Program-made: the position numbers and the translations under genes
Part shown: piece by piece, positions 49,380 to 59,821 of the stretch
How positions within the stretch are numbered: position 1 is the stretch's first letter
How the letters are laid out: every line of letters begins with the position of its first letter
Assembly: GCA_037501455.1 (NCBI GenBank)
Contig: CM074860.1
Coordinates: 45,642,501-45,706,500 of the forward strand
DNA from: Lantana camara
Taxonomy: Eukaryota > Streptophyta > Magnoliopsida > Lamiales > Verbenaceae
DNA: 64,000 bases
Direction: 5' to 3'
Notes under the pieces: model-generated
What the model was told of the DNA's origin: nothing
The model's database searches: none
What the model saw: only the letters and a program-made list of their open reading frames with translations

Positions 49380-52300
49380 ATGTTATCACCTCCGCCGGGA
49401 GCCTCGCCGGCTCCCACTTCTCCGCCGTCCAACACCACATCTCCGCCGCCTCCTGCCCCGGCCGGGTCTCCGCCGCCCGCCAGCCCCACGCCCCCTGCTG
49501 TATCTCCCCCACCAGCATCATCCCCGCCTCTGCCGGCGCCAATTCCCACCACGCCTCCTCCGTCGTCTTCAAGCCCACCTCCGACCACCGCCCCGCCATC
49601 TCCACCATCCTCCAATCCTCCGTCGGGATCGCCGCCGTCACGTCGTCCTACGCCGCCTGCGCCGTCAGGTAGAGGCTCTCCTCCAGCCCCTTCGGGTAGA
49701 GATACTCCGCCGGCCCCGTCAGGTAGGGGGTCTCCCCCGTCCCCGTCGGGTACATCGAGATCTCCGCCTTCGTCCTCTGACGACGGACCGGGGATATCAA
49801 CAGGGGCGCTGGTGGGGATAGCTGTAGGAGGTGTTTTGATACTAGCGATTTTGAGTCTGCTGTTTGTATTATGCAAGAAGAAGAGAAGGAGAAGACGAGA
49901 ATCTGATTACTATGGCCCTCCGCCGCCGCCACAACCACCTGCAGCCAAAGGTGACCAATTTTCTCAAAGATTTGATATTTTCCAAAAATTCAGATTAATA
50001 TAAATTTTGCGATTTTGCTTGATGTTATGATGTTTAACCCTGCCCAATTCACGTTTTCGTAGAGACTTAATATTGTGATCTTAAGAGAGATGAATGCAAT
50101 TGCAATTTATAATCAGATAGAAAATCCTGAACTCCATATAATGATGCCCGAGTGCTTAGTGTTTAGGTGGGACAGCATTGTCGAATTTATGATACAAACT
50201 GCTCCTAGGACTGACACTGTCAAATATACTATTTTAAAAATTGCTCTTAGTTAGCTTACTTAATTCAACTTCTACTTTTGTATTCTTCGTGCACAGTTTT
50301 TGTTTCCCCAATAAGCGTATTCTAGTGTTCCAATTTCTTATCTTTAATTCTCCTATGTTTTGGCATTCTGTACACTTTTATAACCATCTTATAGTATTAA
50401 ATATATCCTGCATTTTGATGTTCTATTTAATTTGAAGTCTGTTTAATTTGAAGTCCTGCCTCTAGTGTCACTTCCTAGAAGAAAATAGAAAACTTAGATA
50501 ATTGACTGGAACTGGACAAAATTGTGTGAGTGCTATATGATCATTCCTTATTAAAGAAAAAGTACATTGTAATTTCTTATATTTCATGCAATTTTCTGTT
50601 TTTTTAGTAGACCCTTACGGTGCCCCGCCGTTACACAATTGGCAGCAAAACGCTCCCCCACCAGCAAATCATGTGGTGACAATACCAGCTAAACCTTCTC
50701 CTTCTCCACCCCCCGCTGGTGCAGGGAGACCGCATGCACAAGGGAAAACCCCTTCAGCTTACATGAGCAGCAGTGGAGGTTCTGGTTCCAATTACTCAGG
50801 CCCTGAAACCCCAATATCACCACTCACACCTGGCTTGTCTTTAGGATTTGCTAAAAGCACTTTTTCATATGAAGAACTTGCAGTGGCAACTGATGACTTT
50901 TCAAACAGTAACCTTCTTGGTCAAGGTGGTTTTGGTTATGTGCACAAAGGAGTCCTTCCAAATGGGAAAGAGGTTGCCGTTAAGCAGCTAAAAGCTGGAA
51001 GTGGACAGGGGGAACGCGAGTTTCAGGCTGAGGTTGAGATAATAAGCAGAGTTCATCATAAGCATCTTGTCTCCTTGGTTGGATACTGCATCATGGGGAC
51101 TCAGAGAATGCTCGTGTACGAGTTTGTTCCAAATAATACATTGGAATTTCATTTGCATGGTGAGTTTTCTTTAGTGTTGTTTTGATTTTGGATTGTGTTG
51201 GTTGCATTTTTGTTTTTCTTTTCTTGTTCCAAAATATTTTACTTTCTTGATAGTTATTTTTGGTTTTGGCTTGGTAAGCTGTATGATATGATGCAGTTGA
51301 AAATTATTTGATGTGTTATATAACTATTAACTTGATTATAATTGGTTTCATGGTTTTGAAAAAAAAAAAAAAAAACAACAAAATTCAATTTGAGAAATAG
51401 TTCAAAATATGATAATTTCAAATTTGAAATGGTAAAGCTTGAATAGAAAAAATTAAAATTGGAACCAAACAGGTATATGTAGAGAATAGATGTACTTTTT
51501 TGTTTTTTAGTTTTTTAATGGTCATTGGGGTCACCTGATGATATAATAACATTTGTGTTGAAATATTTCTTTAAATTCAGTTTTGGGTCAAGAAAATGTA
51601 GCTTGAAAGAATTTTATGTAATGCTTACCAATCAAAGCTTCTAAAGAGAAGAGTTGTCATCATTGCTCTTCATGGAGAAGTTTACTGACAACTTTGGTTT
51701 ATGTAGTCAAATGCAGTATATCTATAGTTCATTTTATGTTTCACTTGTCCTATTTGGATTTTAGATGTGCCATAAGCGTGTGTTTCTAAATAAGCTTGCC
51801 AAACTTACAACAACTAAGGCGTATTTCAGGAAAAGAGAGACCAGCAATGGATTGGACCACACGGTTGAAGATTGCTCTTGCTGCTGCAAAAGGACTTGCA
51901 TATCTGCATGAGGATTGTAAGTCTGGTGTTTATATTGTAATTATCATTTAACACTATGTAGTAATAGAGAATTGTTTTCCTTTTGCTTTTCATTGTTTCT
52001 GATCGTAAAATGAAATATTTTCTTCTTTCAGGTCATCCAAAAATTATTCATAGGGACATCAAGGCTTCTAATATTCTTTTGGACTTCAATTTTGAAGCTA
52101 AGGTATTGCCATTCACTTTGGCCAAATAAGTGTTCTTTTATATTTGCTTTGCATTTTTCAGTGAATCGTTCGATCCAACTGAAACTGTGAAATTATATAA
52201 TTCGAGCTCAAGTAATTGCATGAGATGTTCCCTTTTTTGATAAAATTTGATAATTATGTGAAGTTTCAAACTATTGATTTTATCAGAAAAGAGATGAGAT

Positions 52301-53536
52301 TATTAATGTTGGAATAATTGTTGCTGAATATTGTTTATTTTTGCAGGTTGCAGATTTTGGTCTTGCAAAGCTTTTTTCTGATACCAATACTCATGTCTCT
52401 ACACGTGTGATGGGAACTTTCGGGTAATAATGTTTTTCAGCTTATAATATTCTGCCTCTTATTTATCAAAATAAGATGTTAGTAATGACAATTTTGTAAT
52501 TAATTTTGTTGAAATTTAATCTGCTTGTTAGAATTTTAAAATTAAGTTAGCAACTCCGAATTTAATTCCCACCATTTTGCTCCTATTTAGGATTTTCTAA
52601 AATCCTTTTGCAAAAAAGTTATCTATGATTTTTTGAACATCTTATAAAATTTTGGAGGATCTTATAAGCTCACCCAAACACCCTTGTGGTTGTTTATCTA
52701 TGAAATAATCTGTTGTTTAAGTCACCATGGGTGAGCCACTTTTTTTGAGCTTTCACTAAATCATGCTATCATTCTTAATGCCTAGGTATTTGGCACCAGA
52801 ATATGCTTCCTCTGGAAAACTTACTGAGAAATCTGATGTATTTTCCTTTGGGGTCATGCTTCTGGAATTGATTACTGGAAAGAGGCCTGTTGATAAAGAT
52901 CAATCTTTCATGGAAGATAGTTTGGTAGATTGGGTGAGTGTAATCGATGGTTTCTATAATCTCGTTTTAGGGTGTTTGCAAAAACATATACTTTTTCCGA
53001 AGATGAATTGGAGGCCAAGTTTGTAAAAAGTTGGTAAAAAAAATGACTCGAGTGTTGGAAAAAAGTAAAAAGAAAAATGTAAATAATGAAATCGAGTGTG
53101 TGGCAAAAGAGGTTGACAAACTCTTTTGTTACACTAAATGTACTTTCATTTATTTATGAAAATAACTTGGAATAACTTAGCCGCTAGAAGCTGAAACTTG
53201 AAGTTAGAGGTTGATCTGCAGATGGTTGTAGTTTATAGATTTTCTGCTTATTTTACGCTGAAGTTGGTTTATAAACATTCCCAAAGTCTGTTTGTATTAG
53301 ATATGGCCATGCATAAGTGTAAATTGTATACTAATATGTGGAAAGAAGTTAACAGAAAGGATATTGTAATACAGGCTAGACCCTTGCTCACACGAGCTCT
53401 AGAAGATGGAGACTTTGATACTCTTGTTGATGAACGCATAAAAAATGATTACAACCACGATGAGATGGCCCGCGTTGTGGCCTGTGCTGCTGCTTGTGTT
53501 CGCCATTCAGCTCGTCGTCGGCCGAGAATGAGCCAG
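49380..53536 (+). CDS. PERK-type (proline-rich extensin-like) receptor kinase, seven exons, 3' end outside window
   Basis: Exons: 49380-49950, 50608-51159, 51830-51916, 52032-52102, 52347-52423, 52786-52933, 53375-53536; all introns are GT-AG and phases fit, giving 556 codons. Residues 1-137 are a Pro/Ser-rich wall-facing domain; 143-165 are a membrane helix followed by KKKRRRRRR. Then a Pro-rich linker, then the kinase: glycine loop GQGGFG (295-300), K316, HRDIKASN with D412, DFG at 430-432, APE at 456-458, DVFSFG, and RRRPRMSQ at the end. It is an RD kinase with all catalytic residues. PERKs sit in the plasma membrane and are thought to sense the cell wall. The family continues after MSQ with a tail of roughly 100 residues, which is not found up to 57075. 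It may lie beyond element F or be lost. Neighbours give no operon context. Confidence 0.92.
50601..50610 (+). other. tandem splice acceptor TAGTAG at PERK exon 2
   Basis: Acceptors end at 50607 and 50610. Exon 1 ends in phase 1, so use of the first gives Lys-Val-Asp-Pro and the second Lys-Asp-Pro; both keep the frame. Confidence 0.7.
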
Positions 53537-55152
53537 GTAGATTTTTCTTCCGTAGTTGAGTTGGCTTACTTCTTGAGAAGTTTTAAGATTTGCTGAAAAT
53601 AGGTTTATAAATTTGTGTCCTCGTAAATAATGCATGCTTGTTTTAGGTAAAAACTATGTATATTAGCTCTAAAAAATATGTAAAGAATGCATGCGTGTGT
53701 ATAAAAAATATCTATATTAGCTCTAAAAAAATTAAATTTTATAGATATGTTTAAAATCTACGCATAGTAAATAAATAAATAAATAATATAGATCAAAATT
53801 ATTTATTCTATTTATATGTATAATATAATTTGTTGATTTTTTCTATATCGGTAATATCAAATAGATTTAATTCTGACCACAAATAATTTAAAAAATATTG
53901 CCTCTTAAGTTATTAATTGATATATATTTAAAAGTTATTATTTGGGTTGGAATGTACAATTTTATGTTGATATATTTTAATTAAATCATAATATTGTGTT
54001 GAAAACGAATTAAAGCACACAAGAAATACTATGCTGCCACTCAATTTTAAATTGATGTGTATAACTTACCAACTTTATGTAAGTCTTAACTTTAATTGAA
54101 CACCTAATTGTTAGCTTTAATATTATATTAAAATAACAAACATATACATATTTATGTGTAAACAAAACACGAGTTTATTTTAACTTAGACGTTAACTTTT
54201 AATAAGTTTGTCTCCGTATATACTTATTTAAGTTAAATATAATAAAATTTTGACAGTTAATATACTTTCGAAATCTCTAAAATAACTCACTTTCAATTGA
54301 CTTAAAATTTGGACGGTACAAAATTTTGATCTGATGTGCTAACATTTTTATTTTCTCTCCCACTCCACTCTTTTACAAGTATTTTTCTGTATTTTATGCA
54401 CTTACACTTTTGAGTATCTTTTCTTTTCCTTTATGTTTTTATTTATAGTATAATGTATTCATGAGTTTTATTTTATCATAAGTATAATGGTATATTGAAA
54501 CAATACACATATATATATATATATATTATATATATATATATATATTCATTAGATTGACTAATATATTAATTTAGTATAAGTAGAACACACCAAAAATATA
54601 TGGATATGTATATAATTTCAATAAATATTGATATTGTTTGGTAAAGTAATCAACCTAACCTTAAAGTTGGTCTAACTTGTAATTTTGTACCATGAGATCT
54701 TTCATCATCTTTGTTCTAGCAAATTTTTATTTGTTGACATTTTTCTTCTTTATCCCCTAGACCTGCTTGAATTTTTTCTTTTCTTTCTATTTGTTCCTCT
54801 TTCCTCGATAGTCCCATCAGATTCAGTATTTGCTTCCATGCATGTTCCTTACCATAAAACCCGTCAATTTTTTTATCTTATAATTTATCATAAGCTGGAA
54901 AATATAATATATAGTAAAAAAAATTTATATATATTATTTTTAGTATTACATTAGTCTGACCATAATCATTATATATGATCAACTACTTTCTTTTAATCAT
55001 TTGTCTCTATTCTCCAATTGTCTTTTATCTCTTGTTTATCTTTTAATATTTACGTTACATTCTCTTCTTATTTGTGTTCTTTATTTTTTTCCACCCAATA
55101 AATTTATTATTGAATTTATTTAATCGCATTTCTATTCACCCAAAAAAACGTA
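53537..55152. other. AT-rich sequence after PERK exon 7
   Basis: No further kinase-tail exon is recognised. It contains a repeated TATATTAGCTCTAAAAAA word (near 53657 and 53714) and TA tracts (54510-54546). The open frame at 54685-54954 is compositional. It may be intron or 3' flank. Confidence 0.5.
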
Positions 55153-55414
55153 GGGGGAATGTGGCAAATCTCCCCAAAGCACAAGATAAATTTGACATTA
55201 CTAAATCCCCAATTCAAATTTGTAATTTGATTTCATTCCCCATTTTTGATGAAATTACCAAATTAGCCTTGAAGAAAAATGAAATGTCATCACACCCCAC
55301 TCTCCCCTCACCCACAATCCATTTTGTTAACATAATACCTCATATACATGATTTTAGAATTTTATTTTGTATATTAATACTTCAAAATATAATTTTCATA
55401 CTTCATATATATAA

Positions 55415-55458
<44 letters not shown>

Positions 55459-55510
55459 GATGGATGGTGGAGTAAAAATTAATTGTTGATTTATATTTTG
55501 AAGTATTAAT
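55153..55510 (+). repeat. MITE-like repeat, second copy
   Basis: Starts GGGGGAATGTGGCAAATCTCCCC, like the outer ends of the foldback element at 56094. From 55195 it matches 47390-47695 inverted. A TA tract (55418-55452) has expanded inside it. Confidence 0.6.
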
Positions 55511-55709
55511 TAGATGAGCAAATTGCATTTTAGTCCCATACTATAAGACCGTTCTCATTTTTGGTCCCATCCTTTTTAAAAGTGGTTTTTTTTTTAGTTC
55601 CATAGTAATTTTTTTTGGTCATTTTAAGGAATTCCGTCCAAAAATAGATGGAAGTCACTATTCAGTGTTAATTTCATTTTAGGTGGGACCAAGTGTATTA
55701 TATATTTAT

Positions 55710-55743
<34 letters not shown>

Positions 55744-55988
55744 TATTATTATTATACATGCATTTATTATATATAATGTATGTATTATATTTTATATAAT
55801 ATGTAATACACGTATATATTATATATTTTAATTTATAATATGCATTTTGTTATATGTAATTTTAATATATAAGCTTATTATATATTATATATTATACACG
55901 TGTATTAACGATATGTATTTTGTTATATATTATGTATAATATATACTATATATTATATGTCATAAAATATGTGTAATACGTGTATTAT

Positions 55989-56026
<38 letters not shown>

Positions 56027-56517
56027 GTATGTATTTTATTATAATTCATACATATATTATTGTAATAAATATATTATATATAATATAAAATACGGGGAAT
56101 TCCCTAAAACTCCCCAAATGATAAGTCCAATTCCTTTTAGCTCCCCATTTTCAAAAATGATGTATTAAAACTCAAGAATCGCGTATCTAAAATCCCAAAT
56201 GATGTATTTGAAATACAAGGAAAAAATCACGTATCTAAATCCCAGAATCGCGTATCTAAATACCAGAATCGCGTATCTAAAATCCCAAATGATGTATTTG
56301 AAAATGGGGAGCTAAAAGGAAGTTTTCAAACCCATGGGGAGTTTTCAAACATTCCCCCAAAATAAAATACATGTATATATTATTGTTATAAATTATAATA
56401 CATATATTTATTATATATAATATGTAATACTCGTATATGTTATATATTTTAATTTATAATATGCATTTTATTACATGTATTTTAATATATACACATATTA
56501 TATATTATATATTATAA

Positions 56518-56549
<32 letters not shown>

Positions 56550-56837
56550 GTTCTACCAAAAAAAATAAAATATATATATGTATGTATTATTATAATACGT
56601 ACATATATTATTGTAATACATATATTATATATAATATAAAATACACATATATATTATTATTATAATACAAGTATTTATTATATATAATATATATATGTAT
56701 ATATAATATAAAATATATTTATATATTATTGTTATAATACATATATTTATTATATATAATATGTAATACTCGTATATATTATATATTTTAATTTATAATA
56801 TGCATTTTATTACATGTATTTTAATATATACGCATAT

Positions 56838-56883
<46 letters not shown>

Positions 56884-57075
56884 TAATACGTACATATATT
56901 ATTGTAATACATATATTATATATAATATAAAATGCACATATATATATTATTATTATTATAATACAGGTATTTATTATATATAATATATATACATGTGTAT
57001 ATTATAAAATATAGTATACTTGTATATATTATAAAATATAGTATACGTGTATAAAATATATTATACGAGTAATAT
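55511..57075. other. AT-rich, TA/CA microsatellite region
   Basis: Many TA runs (55720-55742, 56006-56026, 56527-56550, 56840-56878) and CA runs (55988-56008, 56517-56528) in repeated ATATTAT-rich blocks. A stretch beginning GCAAATTGCATTTTAGTCCC (55520) resembles the end of a degenerate mobile element. No gene is seen. Confidence 0.6.
56094..56361. mobile_element. foldback/MITE element with 25-bp perfect inverted repeat
   Basis: TTCCTTTTAGCTCCCC... (56131-56155) is the exact reverse complement of 56297-56321. Outer ends GGGGAAT and ATTCCCC add an imperfect repeat to about 60 bp per side. The centre holds four AATCGCGTATCTAAA-type words. ATAAAATAC flanks both sides (56085 and 56362) but is common locally, so it is weak as a duplication. 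Confidence 0.75.
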
Positions 57076-57877
57076 TGATGGGGTCAAAATACGCTCGTGC
57101 CACATTTGGACACGGGGCAAGGACAGGTGATTAAGGTAATTGTACACGAGCGTTCAAACCTCTCAAGCGTCAGCCTTCCTCAAGGGCACGTGGCATCTCT
57201 GCTACATGTACGCGTAATTACATTGCCGCTCTAACGAATGCGATTCATACTACGTGGCTAAGGCTCCAATCAGTCAAGGAAGCTCTATTCGAACGCCACT
57301 CTCCCTCAGGGAAGCTTCCACTCTTCACTTCATGAGCCTTGACCTTCATCCCCTAGCGGATTCCTTGGTCTCCAAGACTCTTGGTTGACACGAGCGTGCT
57401 CTTAAGCCCCTCGTTACCAACCCCTAAAACGGCTCTCTGACACCCTGTACATGCCCGCGCACCTGCCACTGTTGCCAACACTAACTTCCACCAACTTTTG
57501 CAAAAGATTCCTCCTAGGTTTCTCTCTCGCAACGCCACGTCTTAGGGTAATATTCAGCCAGGATCACACTGTGCAAATGGCCAAAGGGTCCCTGACCATC
57601 AACTATAAATATGCGAGTTCATCTTCTCCACTGTAAGCAACTTCCATTATTGCAACTCCATACTTAGCATATTATCTCTTTTAGATCTTTATCTGACTTG
57701 AGCGTCGGAGAGCCAAACTGGGAATGACCCCCATTTCCCCCAGCTTGGCCTTCTGACTTTTTCTTTGTGTTTGTCCTAGCAGGTGGAACCCCCATCTTTT
57801 TGGGCGAATATCAACTGGCTTTCCCCACCTAAACAAATTCTAAAGTGATTGGACTCTGTAACCTATATTCGGACCCA
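57076..57877 (+). repeat. F 5' LTR (about 802 bp)
   Basis: TGATGGGGTCAAAATACGCT to ...TTCGGACCCA. The left end is set by alignment with 63403; the right end is the CA nearest the primer site and could be a few bases off. GAGCG words recur. Confidence 0.8.
57603..57611 (+). promoter_or_regulatory. TATA box of F 5' LTR
   Basis: CTATAAATA, repeated at 63958-63966 in the other LTR; likely start of the sense transcript about 30 bases on. Confidence 0.7.
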
Positions 57878-57884
57878 TCGTTTT

Positions 57885-57902
57885 TGGCGCCGTCTGTGGG
57901 AA
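57885..57902 (+). other. primer-binding site of element F
   Basis: TGGCGCCGTCTGTGGGAA, a primer site common in Tat-type elements. I do not assign the tRNA. Confidence 0.75.
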
Positions 57903-57968
57903 ACCAGCTCTCAACTCATTTCTCTCTTTCTGCTAGTTGAACAACAAACATCCAGTATCTTTGCAACC

Positions 57969-58720
57969 ATGGTAACTACAAGGTCAGGAGTTGCGGGAGG
58001 AGGAGAAGATCTTTCCCGTGATGCCAATACCGCCACCGTTCAATCGGCGGTTGCTAGTGGAGCGCCGCCCGCCGGGGGCCGTACCTCCGCTTACAGAATC
58101 AGTGGTTCCGCCACCAGCGCCTCCTGCACCACCCGTTTCTAGCGCTGTTGGAGGTGCTTCCCTCCCCCAAAATCAGTGGGTTCATACTCATGCGAGTCCG
58201 GGAGGGCAACACTACATGATGTCGCCGCCAGGATACACACTTACCCCCCACCGTTGTGATGTCGTAGATTCAGCCCTACCATGTCGGCCAGATCCAGCTC
58301 CTGGTGGTGATCCCCAGGGAAATAGAAGGGGTGGAGTTGCCCCCATTGACCCCTCAACAACTAAGGGCTCTTTACGCCCAGTGTGAGGTTCAGGCGGCCC
58401 AGGGTGCATGGGAGAAATTTCATTCCATGTATTTTCCCTCTGGGCAGGCCACTCAAGCTGCTCCTCCTTTGGGTGGATTGCAGACATACCTCGTTTAGGG
58501 AAGCTCAGGCTGCCCTGCGAGCTCAACCATCAACCCCGCCCGCCAAAGAGACACCCAATCGAGGCGAAAACGAGCGTCCCCCTGCGGACAAGGGCAGAGA
58601 GCCCACAGAGAGAATCAATGTGGAAGATGAGGGAGACTCTCATGCTTCCAAAAGAGCCTCCCGGGCCACAAAGCAAGGGGATAGAGAAGGAGATGGAAAT
58701 CCTAACCTCCTCCAAGCGCA
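57969..58720 (+). pseudogene. gag of element F, frameshifted
   Basis: Starts MVTTRSG after the primer site. The coherent gag-like text moves through three frames: the first to about 58070, a Pro-rich stretch to about 58300, then REIEGVELPPLTPQQLRALY from about 58310 to 58498, then a basic Glu/Arg-rich stretch to about 58720. No zinc knuckle is found. At about 58720 it joins directly to RNase H sequence, so the rest of gag, the protease and reverse transcriptase are deleted. Confidence 0.7.
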
Positions 58721-59732
58721 CTCAATAACGGTCCTCACTGATCAGCCTTTGAAGAAAGTGTTATCCAAACCAGACGTATATGGAAGATTGATAAAATGGG
58801 CCATTGAGTTGAGTCAGTTTGACTTAAGTTTCGAGCCCAGAACCGCTATACAAGCACAGGTTGTAGCGGATTTGCTGGTTGAACGCTTCGGTTTAGAACC
58901 TGCTGCTCCAAAGCACGAGGGGCTATGGGTCCTGCATACGGATGGTTCCTCAACCTCTCAAGGGGGAGGAACAGGGGTAACCCTTAGAGACCCCAATGGG
59001 ATTGAGTTAGACTTTGCAATCAGGTTGGATTTTCAAGTCACCAATAACGAGGCAGAATATGAAGCCCTTGTGCAAGGATTGAAAATCGCTTTTCAAAATG
59101 GAGCGTCCCGGGTCACCGCTTATGTTGATTCACAGTTAATTGCGAGCCAAATTGAAGGAATTTATGAGGCTTAAGTAACCACCATGGTGCAGTACTTGAG
59201 CAAAGCCAGGGAAATCATTGAGAAGTTCAAAGAATTCCATCTACTTCAGGTCCCGCGAGCAGAAAACGAGCGCACTGACGCTCTGTCAAAGTTCGCCTCA
59301 GCGTTGGAAGGTACCTCCGAGCGTTCTGTTACTTTCCTTAGAACAGAAGAGCCTTTGATCAAGGAGAGAACCGCCAAGGAGATGGTCGCTATGATTGATC
59401 CGCACGAGCCTTGTTGGCTTGACGATATTATCAGATTTCTTAAAGATAACGTTTGTCCCGCTGACAAGGTGGAGGCTCGGAAAATCCGAAACAAGGCCCC
59501 TCGGTTTTCTTTAGATTCAGAGAGAAGGTTATTCAAGAAGTCATTTCAGGGACCCCCAATGAGGTGCCTAAGGCCCTCGCAAGCAAAAGAAACGCTCGAA
59601 CTTATTCACAGTGGAAGCTGTGGGAAACATTCAGGAGGACGTATCCTAGCTAAGAAGGTCCTGAGGAGTGAGTTTTATTGGCCCACTAAAAAGAGAGACA
59701 TTGCTATGGAAAAGAAGGATGTCATTGATTAA
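58721..59732 (+). pseudogene. pol remnant of element F: RNase H, archaeal-type RNase H, start of integrase
   Basis: TDQPLKKVL and KWAIELSQF are the end of the first RNase H. The second follows with acidic residues at codons 58941 (TDGSS), 59048 (NNEAEYEAL), 59127 (YVDSQ) and 59277 (TDALSKF). A single in-frame TAA at 59172-59174 breaks it. Then comes the start of the integrase zinc finger (ELIHSGSCGKHSGGR), which ends in unrelated sequence before the CxxC half. The zinc-finger part would bind long-terminal-repeat ends; the catalytic core is absent. Confidence 0.8.
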
Positions 59733-59821
59733 GGCTTTCGCCAAAGTTACAAAGCAAGGGCGCAGGAGCCCATAACATGCTTACAAAAAAGGCATTAAGT
59801 CAATGGAAGGACAATTACAAC

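Noticed and set aside
49354..49938. Antisense Gly/Asp-rich frames over PERK exon 1
   Set aside because: Mirror of the proline-rich coding sequence.
52640..52690. MITE end in PERK intron 5 (AAGCTCACCCAAACACCC)
   Set aside because: Resembles known MITE ends, but no partner terminal repeat or duplication was found.
53600..53660. PERK exon 8 after TTGTTTTAG near 53646
   Set aside because: The following sequence does not encode the expected kinase tail and soon meets stops.
55520..55690. Degenerate element starting GCAAATTGCATTTTAGTCCC
   Set aside because: Looks like a dispersed repeat, but ends and class cannot be set from one copy.
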